From assembly GCA_963798015.1 (NCBI GenBank), contig CAWCSA010000005.1:744001-808000 (forward strand): 64,000 nt of DNA, read 5' to 3'. Below are positions 1 through 9,627 of this stretch, piece by piece. The DNA comes from Roseiarcus sp963798015 (lineage in GTDB: Bacteria; Pseudomonadota; Alphaproteobacteria; Rhizobiales; Beijerinckiaceae). Both the position numbers and the translations under genes were made by a program. Position 1 is the first letter of the stretch. Every line of letters starts with the position of its first letter. A model generated the notes under the pieces. It saw nothing but the letters and a program-made list of their open reading frames with translations, was not told the DNA's origin and searched no databases.

Positions 1-8
1 AAATAAGC

Positions 9-1043
9 TTGGCCAAGCCCTTCCTCGCCGCGCTCGCCGGCGAGCGGCAAAAAACGCCGCCGATCTGGCTCATGCGCCAGGCGGGCCGCTATCTGCCCGA
101 GTACCGCGAGCTTCGCAGCAAGGCGCCGACGTTTCTGGATTTTTGCTATGACCCCCGCCTTGCGGTTGAGGCGACGTTGCAGCCGATCCGTCGCTTCGGC
201 TTCGACGCGGCGATCCTGTTCTCCGACATCCTCGTTATCCCCGACGCGCTGGGTCAGGCCGTGTCGTTCGAGAGCGGCGAGGGGCCCCGTCTCGATCCGA
301 TCGGCGACGCGGAGGGCCTGGCGAAGCTGAGAGATGAGCCGGACTGGAGTCGGCTTCAGTCGGTGTTCGAAACTCTGGATCGCCTCCAAGCTGACTTGCC
401 GAAAGAGACAGCGCTGATCGGCTTTTGTGGCGCGCCATGGACGGTGGCGAGCTACATGATCGCTGGCCGCGGCACGCCGGACCAGGCGCCGGCACGGCTT
501 TTCGCCTACCGTCATCCGGACCTGTTCGCGCGCCTGATCGACCGGCTCGTCGACGCTTCGGCCGAGTACCTTCGCCGCCAGTTCGCGGCCGGCGCAGACG
601 CAGCGCAGATCTTCGATTCGTGGGCGGGCGTCCTGCCGCCAGCCGAATTCGACCGCTGGTGCCTGGCGCCGATCAAAGCGATCGCGGCCAGGGTCCGCGC
701 CGAGACGCCGAACGCGCGGCTGATCGCCTTTCCGCGCGGCGCGGGTACGCAGCTTGCCAAATTCTCGGGCCTCGCCGACATCGACGCAATCGGCCTCGAC
801 ACCGCCACCGAGCCCAAGGCCGCAATCGCCGCTCTGCCGGAGCGGCTCACGCTTCAGGGCAATCTCGATCCCCTCGCGCTGGTCGCAGGCGGACGACGCC
901 TGGACGAGGCAATCGATCGCGTGCTGAGCGGCTTCGCAAGCCGCGCCCATATTTTCAATCTCGGCCACGGAATCGTGCCCGAAACGCCTGTCGAGCATGT
1001 CGAGCGGATGGTCGCCCGGGTGCGCGGCGAACGCGCACCATGA
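9..1043 (+). CDS. hemE: Uroporphyrinogen decarboxylase
   Basis: Removes the four acetate carboxyls of uroporphyrinogen III to give coproporphyrinogen III in cytosolic heme synthesis. The 344-residue product has the usual length. It shows the N-terminal MRQAGRYLPEY signature (residues 22-32), FSDIL with the substrate-binding Asp, GFCGAPWTVASYM, FDSWAG, LQGNLDPL and the C-terminal FNLGHGI. The start used is a TTG at position 9. The frame stays open to the window edge, so an earlier start cannot be excluded, but the N-terminus aligns well with the family. The stop overlaps the hemF start by ATGA, so the two genes are translationally coupled and supply consecutive heme-pathway enzymes. Identification is secure. 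Confidence 0.96.
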   Translation: MAKPFLAALAGERQKTPPIWLMRQAGRYLPEYRELRSKAPTFLDFCYDPRLAVEATLQPIRRFGFDAAILFSDILVIPDALGQAVSFESGEGPRLDPIGDAEGLAKLRDEPDWSRLQSVFETLDRLQADLPKETALIGFCGAPWTVASYMIAGRGTPDQAPARLFAYRHPDLFARLIDRLVDASAEYLRRQFAAGADAAQIFDSWAGVLPPAEFDRWCLAPIKAIAARVRAETPNARLIAFPRGAGTQLAKFSGLADIDAIGLDTATEPKAAIAALPERLTLQGNLDPLALVAGGRRLDEAIDRVLSGFASRAHIFNLGHGIVPETPVEHVERMVARVRGERAP

Positions 1044-1954
1044 ACAATTCAACGCCATCAACCGAGGACCCGCGTTTCGTTCCCGTGCGCGATTGGTTCC
1101 AGACCCTGCAGGAGCGGATCATCGCTGCGATCGAGGCGCTCGAGCGCGAGTTCGCGGGCGTTGGCGCCGATCGCCCGCCCGGGCGTTTTGTGCTCGAACC
1201 CTGGGAGCGAACCGACGCGAGCGGCGCGCCAGGCGGGGGCGGGCGTATGGCCATGCTGCACGGGCGTTTGTTCGAGAAGATGGGCGTGCATTGCTCGCTC
1301 GTTCACGGCGCCTTTCCAGCGGAATTCGCGTCGCAAATTCCCGGCGCCGACACGGACCCGCGCTTCTGGGCGGCCGGCGTCTCGGTGATCGCCCATCCGT
1401 GGAGCCCCCATGTGCCGACCGTGCATATGAATACGCGGCTCGTGCGCACGACCAAGACCTGGTTTGGCGGCGGCGGGGATCTGACGCCTGTGCTCGACGA
1501 GCGCCGCAAGCCGGATGATCCGGACGCGATCGCCTTTCACGCCGCGATGCGGGCGGCCTGCGAGCGCCATCCAGGCGTCGCGGACGCCGAGCGGTACAAA
1601 ACCTGGTGCGACGAGTACTTTTATCTCAAGCATCGCAAGGAGCCGCGCGGCATCGGCGGCATCTTCTTCGATTATCTCAACAGCGCGGCCGACCCCGGCA
1701 ATTCCGCGTTTGACGCCGATTTCGCCTTTGTGCGCGACGTCGGCGAGAGCTTCCTTGGAACTTACAGCGACATTGTCCGGCGCAATGCCGAGAAACCCTG
1801 GAGCGAGGCCGAGCGCGAGCAACAATTGGCGCGCCGCGGACGTTACGTGGAGTTCAATCTGCTCTATGATCGCGGCACCATCTTCGGCCTGAAGACCGGT
1901 GGCAACGTGGCTTCGATCTTATCCTCGATGCCCCCGTTGGCCAGCTGGCCTTGA
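1040..1954 (+). CDS. hemF: Oxygen-dependent coproporphyrinogen III oxidase
   Basis: Catalyses the O2-dependent oxidative decarboxylation of coproporphyrinogen III to protoporphyrinogen IX, the step after HemE. The 304-residue protein starts at the ATG that overlaps the hemE stop. The open frame extends far upstream, but that part is the hemE shadow. Family motifs are HGRLFEKMGVHCSLVHGAF, WFGGGGDLTPV, RGIGGIFFDYL and near the C-terminus EFNLLYDRGTIFGLKTGGN followed by SMPP. An aerobic-type enzyme implies growth with oxygen. It is co-transcribed with hemE and nothing is missing. Confidence 0.96.
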   Translation: MNNSTPSTEDPRFVPVRDWFQTLQERIIAAIEALEREFAGVGADRPPGRFVLEPWERTDASGAPGGGGRMAMLHGRLFEKMGVHCSLVHGAFPAEFASQIPGADTDPRFWAAGVSVIAHPWSPHVPTVHMNTRLVRTTKTWFGGGGDLTPVLDERRKPDDPDAIAFHAAMRAACERHPGVADAERYKTWCDEYFYLKHRKEPRGIGGIFFDYLNSAADPGNSAFDADFAFVRDVGESFLGTYSDIVRRNAEKPWSEAEREQQLARRGRYVEFNLLYDRGTIFGLKTGGNVASILSSMPPLASWP

Positions 1955-1988
1955 GTCGCGCTTAAGCCAAAACTCTCGGAGAGAATTC

Positions 1989-2852
1989 ATGACCAACGCC
2001 GCTGAATCCGGCCGCTTTACTATCGGCGGCGCCTTCGACGTCAACCGCCTCGGCTACGGCGCGATGCGCATCGTGGGCAAGGGGATCTGGGGGCCGACGC
2101 CAAATCGCGATGAAGCTTCGAAGACGCTGCGCCGGCTGCCCGACCTCGGCGTCGATTTCATCGACACCGCCGATTCCTACGGCCCCAATTTTTCCGAGGA
2201 GCTGATCAGAGAAGCGCTCGCCCCTTACGGCAAGATCCATATCGCGACCAAGGGCGGCCTCGCGCGCACCGGCGAGAACATCTGGATTCCTCTCGGCCGG
2301 CCGGAATATCTGATCCAGCAGGCGCATACGAGCCGCTGGCGGCTCGGCGTCGAGATCATCGACTTGTGGCAATTGCATCGTATCGATTCGAAAGTGCCGG
2401 CCAAGGAGCAGTTCGACGCCATCGCCAGCCTGATCAAGGACAAGGTCATCCGCTGCGCGGGTCTATCGGAAGTCAGTGTCGCTGACATCGAGGCGGCCCA
2501 GAAGGTGTTCCCAGTCGCGACCGTCCAGAACCGCTATAATTTCATCGACCGCAACAGCGAGGCGGCGCTCGACTATTGCGAGAAGCACAGCATCGGCTTC
2601 ATCCCCTGGGCGCCGCTTGACGCTGGCGCTTCCGCAAAGCCGGGCTCCGCGTTGGACGCGATTGCGCACAAGCACAAGGCGAGCCCCGGCCAGATCGCAC
2701 TCGCCTGGCTCTTGAAGCGCAGCCCGGTCATGCTGCCGATCCCCGGTACCGGCAAGGTCGCGCATCTGGAGGAGAACGTCGCCGCGGCGGCGATCAAGCT
2801 CACAGACGAAGAGTTCGCGGAACTCGACCGCGTTGGACGCGCGAAGGCGTAA
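1989..2852 (+). CDS. Aldo/keto reductase
   Basis: NADPH-dependent oxidoreductase of the aldo/keto reductase superfamily, 287 residues, (beta/alpha)8 fold. The catalytic tetrad is visible: Asp and Tyr in DFIDTADSYGP, Lys in IATKGG and His in DLWQLHRID. The C-terminal segment LLKRSPVMLPIPGTG is the usual cofactor-binding region. I chose the ATG at 1989, preceded by GGAGAG about 8 nt upstream, over an in-frame extension starting inside hemF. It lies 34 bp after hemF on the same strand and may be co-transcribed, but nothing ties it to heme. The substrate cannot be told. Confidence 0.9.
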   Translation: MTNAAESGRFTIGGAFDVNRLGYGAMRIVGKGIWGPTPNRDEASKTLRRLPDLGVDFIDTADSYGPNFSEELIREALAPYGKIHIATKGGLARTGENIWIPLGRPEYLIQQAHTSRWRLGVEIIDLWQLHRIDSKVPAKEQFDAIASLIKDKVIRCAGLSEVSVADIEAAQKVFPVATVQNRYNFIDRNSEAALDYCEKHSIGFIPWAPLDAGASAKPGSALDAIAHKHKASPGQIALAWLLKRSPVMLPIPGTGKVAHLEENVAAAAIKLTDEEFAELDRVGRAKA

Positions 2853-2858
2853 TTTCGT

Positions 2859-4508
2859 CTAGGCTTGCGCTTTCGCGCTCTCGATCAGGTGGTCCTGGTA
2901 GCGGGCGCGCAGCGCGAGTTTGTTGAGTTTGCCGGTCGCGGTATGGGGCAGCTCATCGAGCATCAGCACGTCGTCGGGGAGCCACCACTTCACGACCTTG
3001 CCGGCGATCATTGCCAGCAACTCGCCTTTGTCGATTTGCATTCCGGCGCGCGGCACGACGAGCAGCAACGGCCGCTCCTGCCATTTTGGATGGCGGGCGG
3101 CGATGATTGCGGCCTCGGCGACGGCTGGATGCGAAACCGCGATGTTTTCGAGCGCGATCGAACTGATCCATTCGCCCCCGGATTTGATGACGTCCTTGGA
3201 GCGATCGACGATCTCGGCGCAGCCGTCGGAATCGATAGTGCAGACATCGCCGGTCCGTAGCCAGCCCTCGGAATCCGCCGCGCCATCCGCGCCGCGGTTG
3301 AGATATTCACGGCACACCCAATGACCGCGCACGAGAAAGTCGCCGAACGCCTTGCCGTCCCATGGCAATTCGCTGCCCTCGGCATCGACGATCTTCATGT
3401 CCGTGCCGCAAGAGGCGCGGCCCTGCTTCAGCCGCTGGCGAATCGCATCTTCCCCGACCAGGGCGGCGCTTGCCGGCGTCGGTGAATTGTAGGTGACGAT
3501 CGGGCTGGTTTCGGTCATGCCCCAGCCTTGTTCGACATTGACGCCCATCGGCGTGAATTCTTCGACCAAGAGCCGAGGCAGGGCCGAACCCGCAACCAGC
3601 ATGCGCTTGAGGTGCGTCAGCCGTTCGTTCGAGCCGCGCAGATGCGCGAGCAGTCCGAGCCAGATGGTCGGCACGCCCGCAGTCATCGTCACGCGCTCGC
3701 TTTCGAGCACCCGGTAGAGAGAAGCGCCGTCGAGATGCCGGCCCGGCAGAATGAGCGCCGCGCCCACCATGGTCGCGCAATAAGGCAAGCCCCACGCGCA
3801 GGCGTGATACATCGATGCGGCGGGCAAGATGCGATCGACCGAGCGAATGCCGAACGTCTCGGCGGAATTGCCAGCGTAGGTGTGCAGCATCGTCGCGCGG
3901 TGGCTGTAGAGCACGCCCTTCGGCTGCCCGGTGGTGCCCGAGGTGTAGCAAAGCGCGCTCGCCGTATTTTCATCGAATTCCGGCCAGGCGTAATCTTCGT
4001 CGGCTTCGGCCAACAGCGTCTCATAACAATAGAGGCGCATGCCGGGGGCCATTGCGACATCTTTCATGCCCAACTCGTCGGTCAGGAGCACAACAGCGCG
4101 AACGCAGGAACTTATCGCGGGCGCGATCTCGGTGAGCAGCGCCGCAAAGGAAGGATCCGCGGAGAGAATGGAATCCTTCGCGTCGGTCATGATGAACGCG
4201 ATGTCCTCTTTCGACAGGCGCGGATTCACCGTGTGACAGACCGCGCCCATGCCGGACACCCCGTAATAGAGTTCGAGGTGACGGAAATCGTTCCAGGCGA
4301 GCGTCGCCACGCGATCCCCGAGGCCGACGCCGAGTTTGCCCAGCGCGCGGGCAAGCCTCCGGCTACGCCGCTCGACCTCTGCATAAGTGGTTCGATGGAG
4401 CGTCGGGCCGCCGAGATTCGAGACCACTTCCGAGCCGCCGCGATGACGCGCGGCGTGGACGATAAGCGAGGAGATCAACAACGGGTAGCGCTGCATCAAT
4501 CCGAGCAT
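2859..4508 (-). CDS. Acyl-CoA synthetase (AMP-binding ligase)
   Basis: ATP-dependent acid:CoA ligase of the ANL superfamily, 549 residues, which activates a carboxylic acid through an acyl-adenylate. Visible motifs are the P-loop YTSGTTGQPKGVLYSH near residue 185, GWGMTETSP, the hinge region GWLRTGDVCTID, DRSKDVIKSGGEWIS, and the C-terminal catalytic Lys in TATGKLNK. Overall it resembles medium/long-chain fatty-acyl-CoA ligases and the DmdB-type methylmercaptopropionyl-CoA ligases. The exact substrate cannot be assigned. It is convergent with the aldo/keto reductase, with only 6 bp between stop codons. Confidence 0.9.
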   Translation of the reverse strand: MLGLMQRYPLLISSLIVHAARHRGGSEVVSNLGGPTLHRTTYAEVERRSRRLARALGKLGVGLGDRVATLAWNDFRHLELYYGVSGMGAVCHTVNPRLSKEDIAFIMTDAKDSILSADPSFAALLTEIAPAISSCVRAVVLLTDELGMKDVAMAPGMRLYCYETLLAEADEDYAWPEFDENTASALCYTSGTTGQPKGVLYSHRATMLHTYAGNSAETFGIRSVDRILPAASMYHACAWGLPYCATMVGAALILPGRHLDGASLYRVLESERVTMTAGVPTIWLGLLAHLRGSNERLTHLKRMLVAGSALPRLLVEEFTPMGVNVEQGWGMTETSPIVTYNSPTPASAALVGEDAIRQRLKQGRASCGTDMKIVDAEGSELPWDGKAFGDFLVRGHWVCREYLNRGADGAADSEGWLRTGDVCTIDSDGCAEIVDRSKDVIKSGGEWISSIALENIAVSHPAVAEAAIIAARHPKWQERPLLLVVPRAGMQIDKGELLAMIAGKVVKWWLPDDVLMLDELPHTATGKLNKLALRARYQDHLIESAKAQA

Positions 4509-4649
4509 TGATCCTCCCTATGGCGCCCGCCCGATTGGGTCTTTGGGGGTCGCCGCGCTCGGGGAGTGCACGCTTTCGCCGTGTTGAACAACGCCGCTTT
4601 TTCGGCCGCGGGCGGACGCGGGAGTTTTGGGTTCGGCCATGACGGGCGC

Positions 4650-5516
4650 TTAACTCCTCAGTACGGCGCAGGCGCCGCCGACGGCTTGGATCCGAGCGCA
4701 AAGCTTTCTCGCTTCGCCGCCGGTCTGAGCTGGCAGGCGGACGCGGTAGAACGGGCGCCAGCCGCGACTGCGCAGGACGGAGCCGAGCACGAACGGGTTC
4801 ATGTCTCCGATCACGCTTGAATATTCATGTCGGGCTCGCGCGAAGGCGCGCAAAGCCGAGCCTTTCGAGAAGCTCGCGGCGATCTGCACGCCCCAGGGCG
4901 CAAACCAGCCCGAGACGACGGAGGAGGGCGCAGTCACCCTGAGGGTCGCGACCAGGCTCAAGCAAGAGGGGCCTTTGTCTGGCGCCGGTTCGGCAGGCGG
5001 CTTGTCGCTCCGCCACTCATCGGCGGTATGACCCGTGACGGCGAGCACATAGTCCTCCGTTTCGAACGGAAGCGATCCTTTCTTGGCTAGCCAATGGGCA
5101 ATTGCCGTGGGTCCTCCATTATAGGCGGCCGCCGCCAGCCCCAGATTGCCGAAACGGAGTTTCAGCTCGTTCAGGAACCTCGCGGAGGTCGGGATCGCCG
5201 CGGCGGGATCGAACGGATCGATGAGCCCGCGCTCGTTCGCCGTCCCCGGCATGAATTGGGCGACCCCTTGTGCCCCCGCGGGGCTGACCGCGTTCGGCCG
5301 GAACGAGCTCTCTCGCCAGATGAGCTTGGTGAAGAAGTCAGGCGGGAGCCCCTCCGCCTTGGCGGACGCTTCGACGATCCCGCACAGGGTCGCGACCGCG
5401 TTGTCGCTCTCGTCGGCGCGAGCCAACTCTCCGCGCAGGCAAAATACGAGCACGACGAGCGTAATCGCCTTGGGCAAAGCGCCGGTCAAAGCCCGTATGC
5501 GGCATGCGTCATGCAT
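4650..5516 (-). CDS. Lytic murein transglycosylase with C-terminal SPOR-like region
   Basis: Periplasmic enzyme that cleaves the MurNAc-GlcNAc bond of peptidoglycan. It has 288 residues from the ATG at 5516; a longer frame would run into icd and is unlikely. The N-terminus carries a signal peptide with hydrophobic core ALPKAITLVVLVFCL, followed by ARADE. The SLT domain shows catalytic Glu in KLIWRESSFRPNAVS, then GAQGVAQFMPGTA and AAAAYNGGP. The last 35 residues (FYRVRLPAQTGGEARKLCAR onward, ending CAVLRS) resemble the peptidoglycan-binding SPOR repeat common in rhizobial transglycosylases. It is divergent from icd with 79 bp between starts. Confidence 0.88.
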   Translation of the reverse strand: MHDACRIRALTGALPKAITLVVLVFCLRGELARADESDNAVATLCGIVEASAKAEGLPPDFFTKLIWRESSFRPNAVSPAGAQGVAQFMPGTANERGLIDPFDPAAAIPTSARFLNELKLRFGNLGLAAAAYNGGPTAIAHWLAKKGSLPFETEDYVLAVTGHTADEWRSDKPPAEPAPDKGPSCLSLVATLRVTAPSSVVSGWFAPWGVQIAASFSKGSALRAFARARHEYSSVIGDMNPFVLGSVLRSRGWRPFYRVRLPAQTGGEARKLCARIQAVGGACAVLRS

Positions 5517-5595
5517 GTCTTTGCCCGCCAAGGCGCCGATGCTATAGGGGCTCGTCGCCCGCGCGCGTCTCCCGCCAACGAGAGTTCCTCTTAAG

Positions 5596-6807
5596 ATGCC
5601 CAAGATCAAGGTCACGAATCCGGTCATCGAACTCGATGGCGACGAGATGACGCGCATCATCTGGCAGCTGATTCGCGACAAGCTTATCCATCCCTATCTG
5701 GACGTCGATCTCAAGTACTACGATCTTTCGGTCGAAAACCGGGACGCGACTAACGACCAGGTCACGATCGACGCGGCGCATGCGATCAAGGCGGTCGGCG
5801 TCGGCGTCAAATGCGCGACCATCACGCCCGACGAAGCGCGGGTCAAAGAGTTCCATCTGAAGGAAATGTGGAGGAGTCCGAACGGCACCATCCGCAACAT
5901 CTTAGGAGGAGTCATCTTCCGCGAGCCGATCATCTGCAAGAACGTGCCGCGTCTGGTCCCGAGCTGGACCCAGCCGATCATCATCGGCCGCCACGCCTAC
6001 GGCGACCAATACCGCGCGACGGATTTCAAAGTGCCCGGGAAAGGCCGCCTCACCATCAAGTTCGAGGGCGACGACGGGACGGTGATAGAGAAGGAAGTGT
6101 TCAAGTTCCCGGGCGCCGGCATTTCGCTGTCGATGTACAATCTCGACGATTCGATCCGAGACTTCGCCCGCGCCTCGCTGAATTATGGGCTGCTGCGCAA
6201 GTACCCCGTCTATCTCTCGACCAAGAATACGATTCTGAAAGTCTATGACGGCCGCTTCAAGGACATCTTCCAGGAGGTGTACGATGCGGAGTTCAAGAGC
6301 CGGTTCCAGTCGCTGGGCATCACCTATGAGCATCGCCTGATCGACGACATGGTCGCGGCCGCGCTCAAGTGGTCTGGCGGCTACGTGTGGGCCTGCAAGA
6401 ACTACGACGGCGACGTGCAATCCGACACCGTCGCGCAGGGCTTCGGTTCGCTTGGCCTCATGACCAGCGTGCTCATGACGCCGGACGGCCAGACCGTCGA
6501 AGCCGAGGCCGCGCATGGCACCGTCACCCGCCACTACCGCGAACATCAGAAGGGGCGCGAGACCTCGACCAACTCGATCGCCTCGATCTTCGCCTGGACG
6601 CGCGGTTTGGCGCATCGGGCGAAGCTCGACGGCAACGAGGCGCTCGCCAAGTTCACCGATACGCTCGAGAAGGTGTGCATCGACACCGTCGAAGCGGGCG
6701 CCATGACCAAGGATCTCGCCCTTCTGGTCGGCCCCGACCAGAAATGGCTCTCGACCGAGGGCTTCCTCGACAAGGTCGACCAGAACCTAAAAAAGGCGAT
6801 GGCGTAG
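5596..6807 (+). CDS. icd: NADP-dependent isocitrate dehydrogenase
   Basis: TCA-cycle enzyme converting isocitrate to 2-oxoglutarate and CO2 with NADPH formation. The 403-residue sequence belongs to the eukaryote-like homodimeric subfamily common in Alphaproteobacteria: N-terminus KVTNPVIELDGDEMTRIIW, substrate loop RSPNGTIRNILGG, metal-site DDMVAAALKWSGGYVWACKN, and EAAHGTVTRHYR followed by the TSTNSIASIFAW block. It has the expected length and a clear ATG start. It is convergent with alaS; a paired inverted repeat fills the intergenic space. Confidence 0.96.
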   Translation: MPKIKVTNPVIELDGDEMTRIIWQLIRDKLIHPYLDVDLKYYDLSVENRDATNDQVTIDAAHAIKAVGVGVKCATITPDEARVKEFHLKEMWRSPNGTIRNILGGVIFREPIICKNVPRLVPSWTQPIIIGRHAYGDQYRATDFKVPGKGRLTIKFEGDDGTVIEKEVFKFPGAGISLSMYNLDDSIRDFARASLNYGLLRKYPVYLSTKNTILKVYDGRFKDIFQEVYDAEFKSRFQSLGITYEHRLIDDMVAAALKWSGGYVWACKNYDGDVQSDTVAQGFGSLGLMTSVLMTPDGQTVEAEAAHGTVTRHYREHQKGRETSTNSIASIFAWTRGLAHRAKLDGNEALAKFTDTLEKVCIDTVEAGAMTKDLALLVGPDQKWLSTEGFLDKVDQNLKKAMA

Positions 6808-6818
6808 CGCAATCACGG

Positions 6819-6940
6819 CCTCGTTCTGAGGGCCGCGCGAAGCGCGGCGTCTCGAAGGACGCTCCAGAAGGAGCGGGACCGGCAGCGCCAACTGGAGCAT
6901 TCTTCGAGGGCCCGCTTACGCGGGGCGCCTCAGAATGAGG
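6819..6940. repeat. Inverted pair of REP-like palindromic units between icd and alaS
   Basis: Two related units face each other. The left unit begins CCTCGTTCTGAGG at about 6819 and carries a GCCGCGCGAAGCGCGGC hairpin followed by TCTCGAAGGA. The right unit read on the minus strand begins CCCTCATTCTGAGG and carries CGCCCCGCGTAAGCGGG followed by CCTCGAAGAATG. The whole 122 bp can fold as a long imperfect stem. This is the form of dispersed REP/BIME-type elements in Hyphomicrobiales. Sitting between two convergent stop codons, it probably also works as a bidirectional transcription barrier. Confidence 0.7.
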
Positions 6941-6954
6941 GTGGCGCCAGCGTC

Positions 6955-9627
6955 TTACGCCCCCGCCGCCCGGCGCACGCCCTCTTCGACCGCCAGCAGC
7001 GCTTCGTGTGTTTTCGCGCCGTCAGGGCCGCCGGCTTGCGCCATGTCCGGGCGCCCGCCGCCGCCCTTGCCGCCGAGCGCGGCTGAGCCCAGGCGCACCA
7101 AGTCGACCGCATTGAAGCGGCTTGTAAGGTCGGGCGTGACCGCGACGACGATGCTCGCCTTGCCGTCCTCGCTCGCCGCTGCAATCGCCACCACGCCCGA
7201 GCCGACGCTCTGCTTCGCCTCGTCGGCAAGCGACTTCAAATCCTTCATGTCGACGTTGCTCACCGCGCGCGCGTAAAGTTTCACGCCCGCGACGTCGCGC
7301 GCCGCGCTGGTTTCGCTCGCGCCTCCGCCGCCCATCGCCAGCTTGCGCCTGGCGTCGGCGAGCTCCCGCTCGAGCTTTCGCTTATCCTCGATCAGCGCTT
7401 CGAGCCGTTCGGTCGCCTCGCCAGCCGGCGCGCGCAATAAGGCCGCGAGATCCCCATAAGCGCGCGAATCGGCCTCGAGCCGCTTGCGCGCCTCGTCGCG
7501 CGTCCTGGCTTCGATGCGCCTCACGCCCGCCGCGACTGCGCTTTCGCCGACGATGCTGATGAGACCGATGTCGCCGGTGCGGTGAACGTGGGTGCCGCCG
7601 CAAAGCTCGATCGAATAGGTCCGCTCGTGGTGTTCGGCGTCCTCGATTTCGCCCATAGTGACGACGCGCACTTCGTCGCCGTATTTCTCACCGAACAGAG
7701 CGCGGGCGCCGGACGCGCGTGCATCGTCGAGGCCCATGAGCCGCGTCGTCACTTCGGCGTTTTCCAGCACCACATGGTTGGCGATGTCCTCGACCTTTTC
7801 GAGTTCGGCACGCGTGATCGGCTTCGGATGGGCAATGTCGAAACGCAGCCGCTCGGGCGAAACCAGCGAGCCCTTCTGCGCCACATGATCGCCAAGCACG
7901 ATGCGTAAAGCTTCGTGCAAAATGTGGGTCGCCGAGTGGTTGGCGCGCGTCGCCGTGCGCGCGTCGTGATTGACCTGCAGCTCGACCGCTTGCCCTAAGC
8001 TCGCCGCGCCCTCGACGATCGTGACGTCATGGACGACCAGGTCGCCGAGTTTCTTCCGCGTGTCGGTGACTTCGGCGCGGAACCCGGACGCGGTGATTTC
8101 GCCGACGTCGCCGACCTGGCCGCCGGACTCGCCGTAGAACGGCGTCTGGTTGAGGATCAGCGACCCGCGTTCGCCCGCATTGAGCGTCTCGACCTCGACC
8201 CCATCCTTGACGATCGCGGTTATGACGCCCTCGGCGGCCTCGGTCTCGTAACCGAGAAACTCGGTCGCGCCGACGCGCTCCTTGAGGCCGTACCAGATCG
8301 TTTCGGTCGCAGCTTCGCCCGAGCCCGACCAGGCGCGGCGCGCGTCGGCGCGTTGGCGCTCCATCGCTTTGTTGAACGCGCCGACGTCGACCGAGAGACC
8401 GCGCGCGCGCAAAGCGTCCTGCGTCAGGTCGAGCGGAAACCCATAAGTGTCGTAGAGCCGGAACGCCGTCTCGCCGTTGAGGATGCCGCCATCCGTAAGC
8501 GTGCGCGTCTCGTCTTCGAGAATGGCGAGGCCCCGCGCCAGCGCCGAGCGAAAGCGCGTCTCCTCGAGCTTGAGCGTCTCGGAAATCAGCGACTCGGCGC
8601 GGATCAGCTCGGGATAGGCCTGGCCCATCTCGCGGGTCAGCGCCGGAACGAGCCGCCACATCAAGGGATCGCGCGCGCCAAGGATCTGCGCGTGACGCAT
8701 GGCGCGGCGCATGATGCGGCGGAGCACATAGCCGCGGCCCTCGTTCGAGGGCAGGACGCCGTCGGCGACCAGGAAGGCGGAAGCGCGCAAATGGTCGGCG
8801 ATCACGCGGTGCGAAGCGCGGTGGGACCCGTCGGGATCGACGCCGGTGAGCTCGACGCTCGCGCGGATCAGCGCGCGGAAAAGGTCGATGTCGTAATTGT
8901 CGTGCACGCCCTGCAGCACGGCGGCGATGCGCTCGAGCCCCATGCCGGTGTCGACCGACGGGCGCGGCAGGTTGATCCGCTCGCCGCCCGGCAGCGCCTC
9001 GAACTGCATGAACACGAGATTCCAGATCTCGATGAAGCGGTCGCCGTCCGCGTCCGGCGAGCCGGGCGGGCCGCCCGGAATGTGGTCCCCGTGATCGTAG
9101 AAAATCTCAGAACACGGCCCGCAGGGGCCGGTGTCGCCCATCGCCCAGAAATTGTCGCTTGTTGCGATGCGGATGATCCGCTCCTCGGGGAGCCCGGAGA
9201 TCTTCCGCCACAGGTTGAACGCTTCGTCGTCGTTGTAATAGACGGTGATGGTGAGCTTGTCCGCCGGCAGCCCCAGGTCGCGCGTCAGCAGACTCCAGGC
9301 ATATTCGATCGCGTAATCCTTGAAATAGCCGCCGAACGAAAAGTTGCCCAGCATCTCGAAGAACGTGTGGTGGCGCGCCGTATAGCCGACATTGTCGAGG
9401 TCGTTGTGCTTGCCGCCCGCGCGCACGCATTTCTGCGAGGTCGTCGCCCGATTGTAGGGGCGCTTCTCGACGCCGGTGAACACATTCTTGAACTGCACCA
9501 TGCCGGCGTTGGTGAACATGAGCGTCGGGTCGTTGCGCGGCACGAGCGAGCTCGACGGCACGACGTTATGCCCGTTCTTGGCGAAGAAGTTCAGGAAGTT
9601 CGATCGGATCTCGTTGACGCTGCTCAT
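6955..9627 (-). CDS. alaS: Alanyl-tRNA synthetase
   Basis: Charges tRNA-Ala with alanine in the cytosol. The 890-residue protein starts at ATG 9627 (MSSVNEIRSNFLNFF); a 57-residue in-frame extension upstream has no family similarity. It shows the class II aminoacylation domain (motif 2 region, FTNAGMVQFKNVF, RYVLRRIMRRAMRH), the editing domain with HSATHILHEALR and the metal-binding Cys in CGGTHVHRTGDIG, then a coiled coil and a C-Ala domain ending in GGKGGGGRPDMAQAGG. Length is typical (about 875-900). It is transcribed from a 206-bp spacer downstream of the P450 gene. Confidence 0.97.
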   Translation of the reverse strand: MSSVNEIRSNFLNFFAKNGHNVVPSSSLVPRNDPTLMFTNAGMVQFKNVFTGVEKRPYNRATTSQKCVRAGGKHNDLDNVGYTARHHTFFEMLGNFSFGGYFKDYAIEYAWSLLTRDLGLPADKLTITVYYNDDEAFNLWRKISGLPEERIIRIATSDNFWAMGDTGPCGPCSEIFYDHGDHIPGGPPGSPDADGDRFIEIWNLVFMQFEALPGGERINLPRPSVDTGMGLERIAAVLQGVHDNYDIDLFRALIRASVELTGVDPDGSHRASHRVIADHLRASAFLVADGVLPSNEGRGYVLRRIMRRAMRHAQILGARDPLMWRLVPALTREMGQAYPELIRAESLISETLKLEETRFRSALARGLAILEDETRTLTDGGILNGETAFRLYDTYGFPLDLTQDALRARGLSVDVGAFNKAMERQRADARRAWSGSGEAATETIWYGLKERVGATEFLGYETEAAEGVITAIVKDGVEVETLNAGERGSLILNQTPFYGESGGQVGDVGEITASGFRAEVTDTRKKLGDLVVHDVTIVEGAASLGQAVELQVNHDARTATRANHSATHILHEALRIVLGDHVAQKGSLVSPERLRFDIAHPKPITRAELEKVEDIANHVVLENAEVTTRLMGLDDARASGARALFGEKYGDEVRVVTMGEIEDAEHHERTYSIELCGGTHVHRTGDIGLISIVGESAVAAGVRRIEARTRDEARKRLEADSRAYGDLAALLRAPAGEATERLEALIEDKRKLERELADARRKLAMGGGGASETSAARDVAGVKLYARAVSNVDMKDLKSLADEAKQSVGSGVVAIAAASEDGKASIVVAVTPDLTSRFNAVDLVRLGSAALGGKGGGGRPDMAQAGGPDGAKTHEALLAVEEGVRRAAGA

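Noticed and set aside
425..1039. Open frame continuing upstream of hemF inside hemE
   Set aside because: It is an antisense-like shadow of hemE in another frame, Arg-rich, with no family similarity; the real hemF start is the ATG at 1040.
3528..4511. 327-codon plus-strand frame opposite the acyl-CoA synthetase
   Set aside because: Complementary-frame artefact of a high-GC gene; the minus-strand frame carries all ligase motifs.
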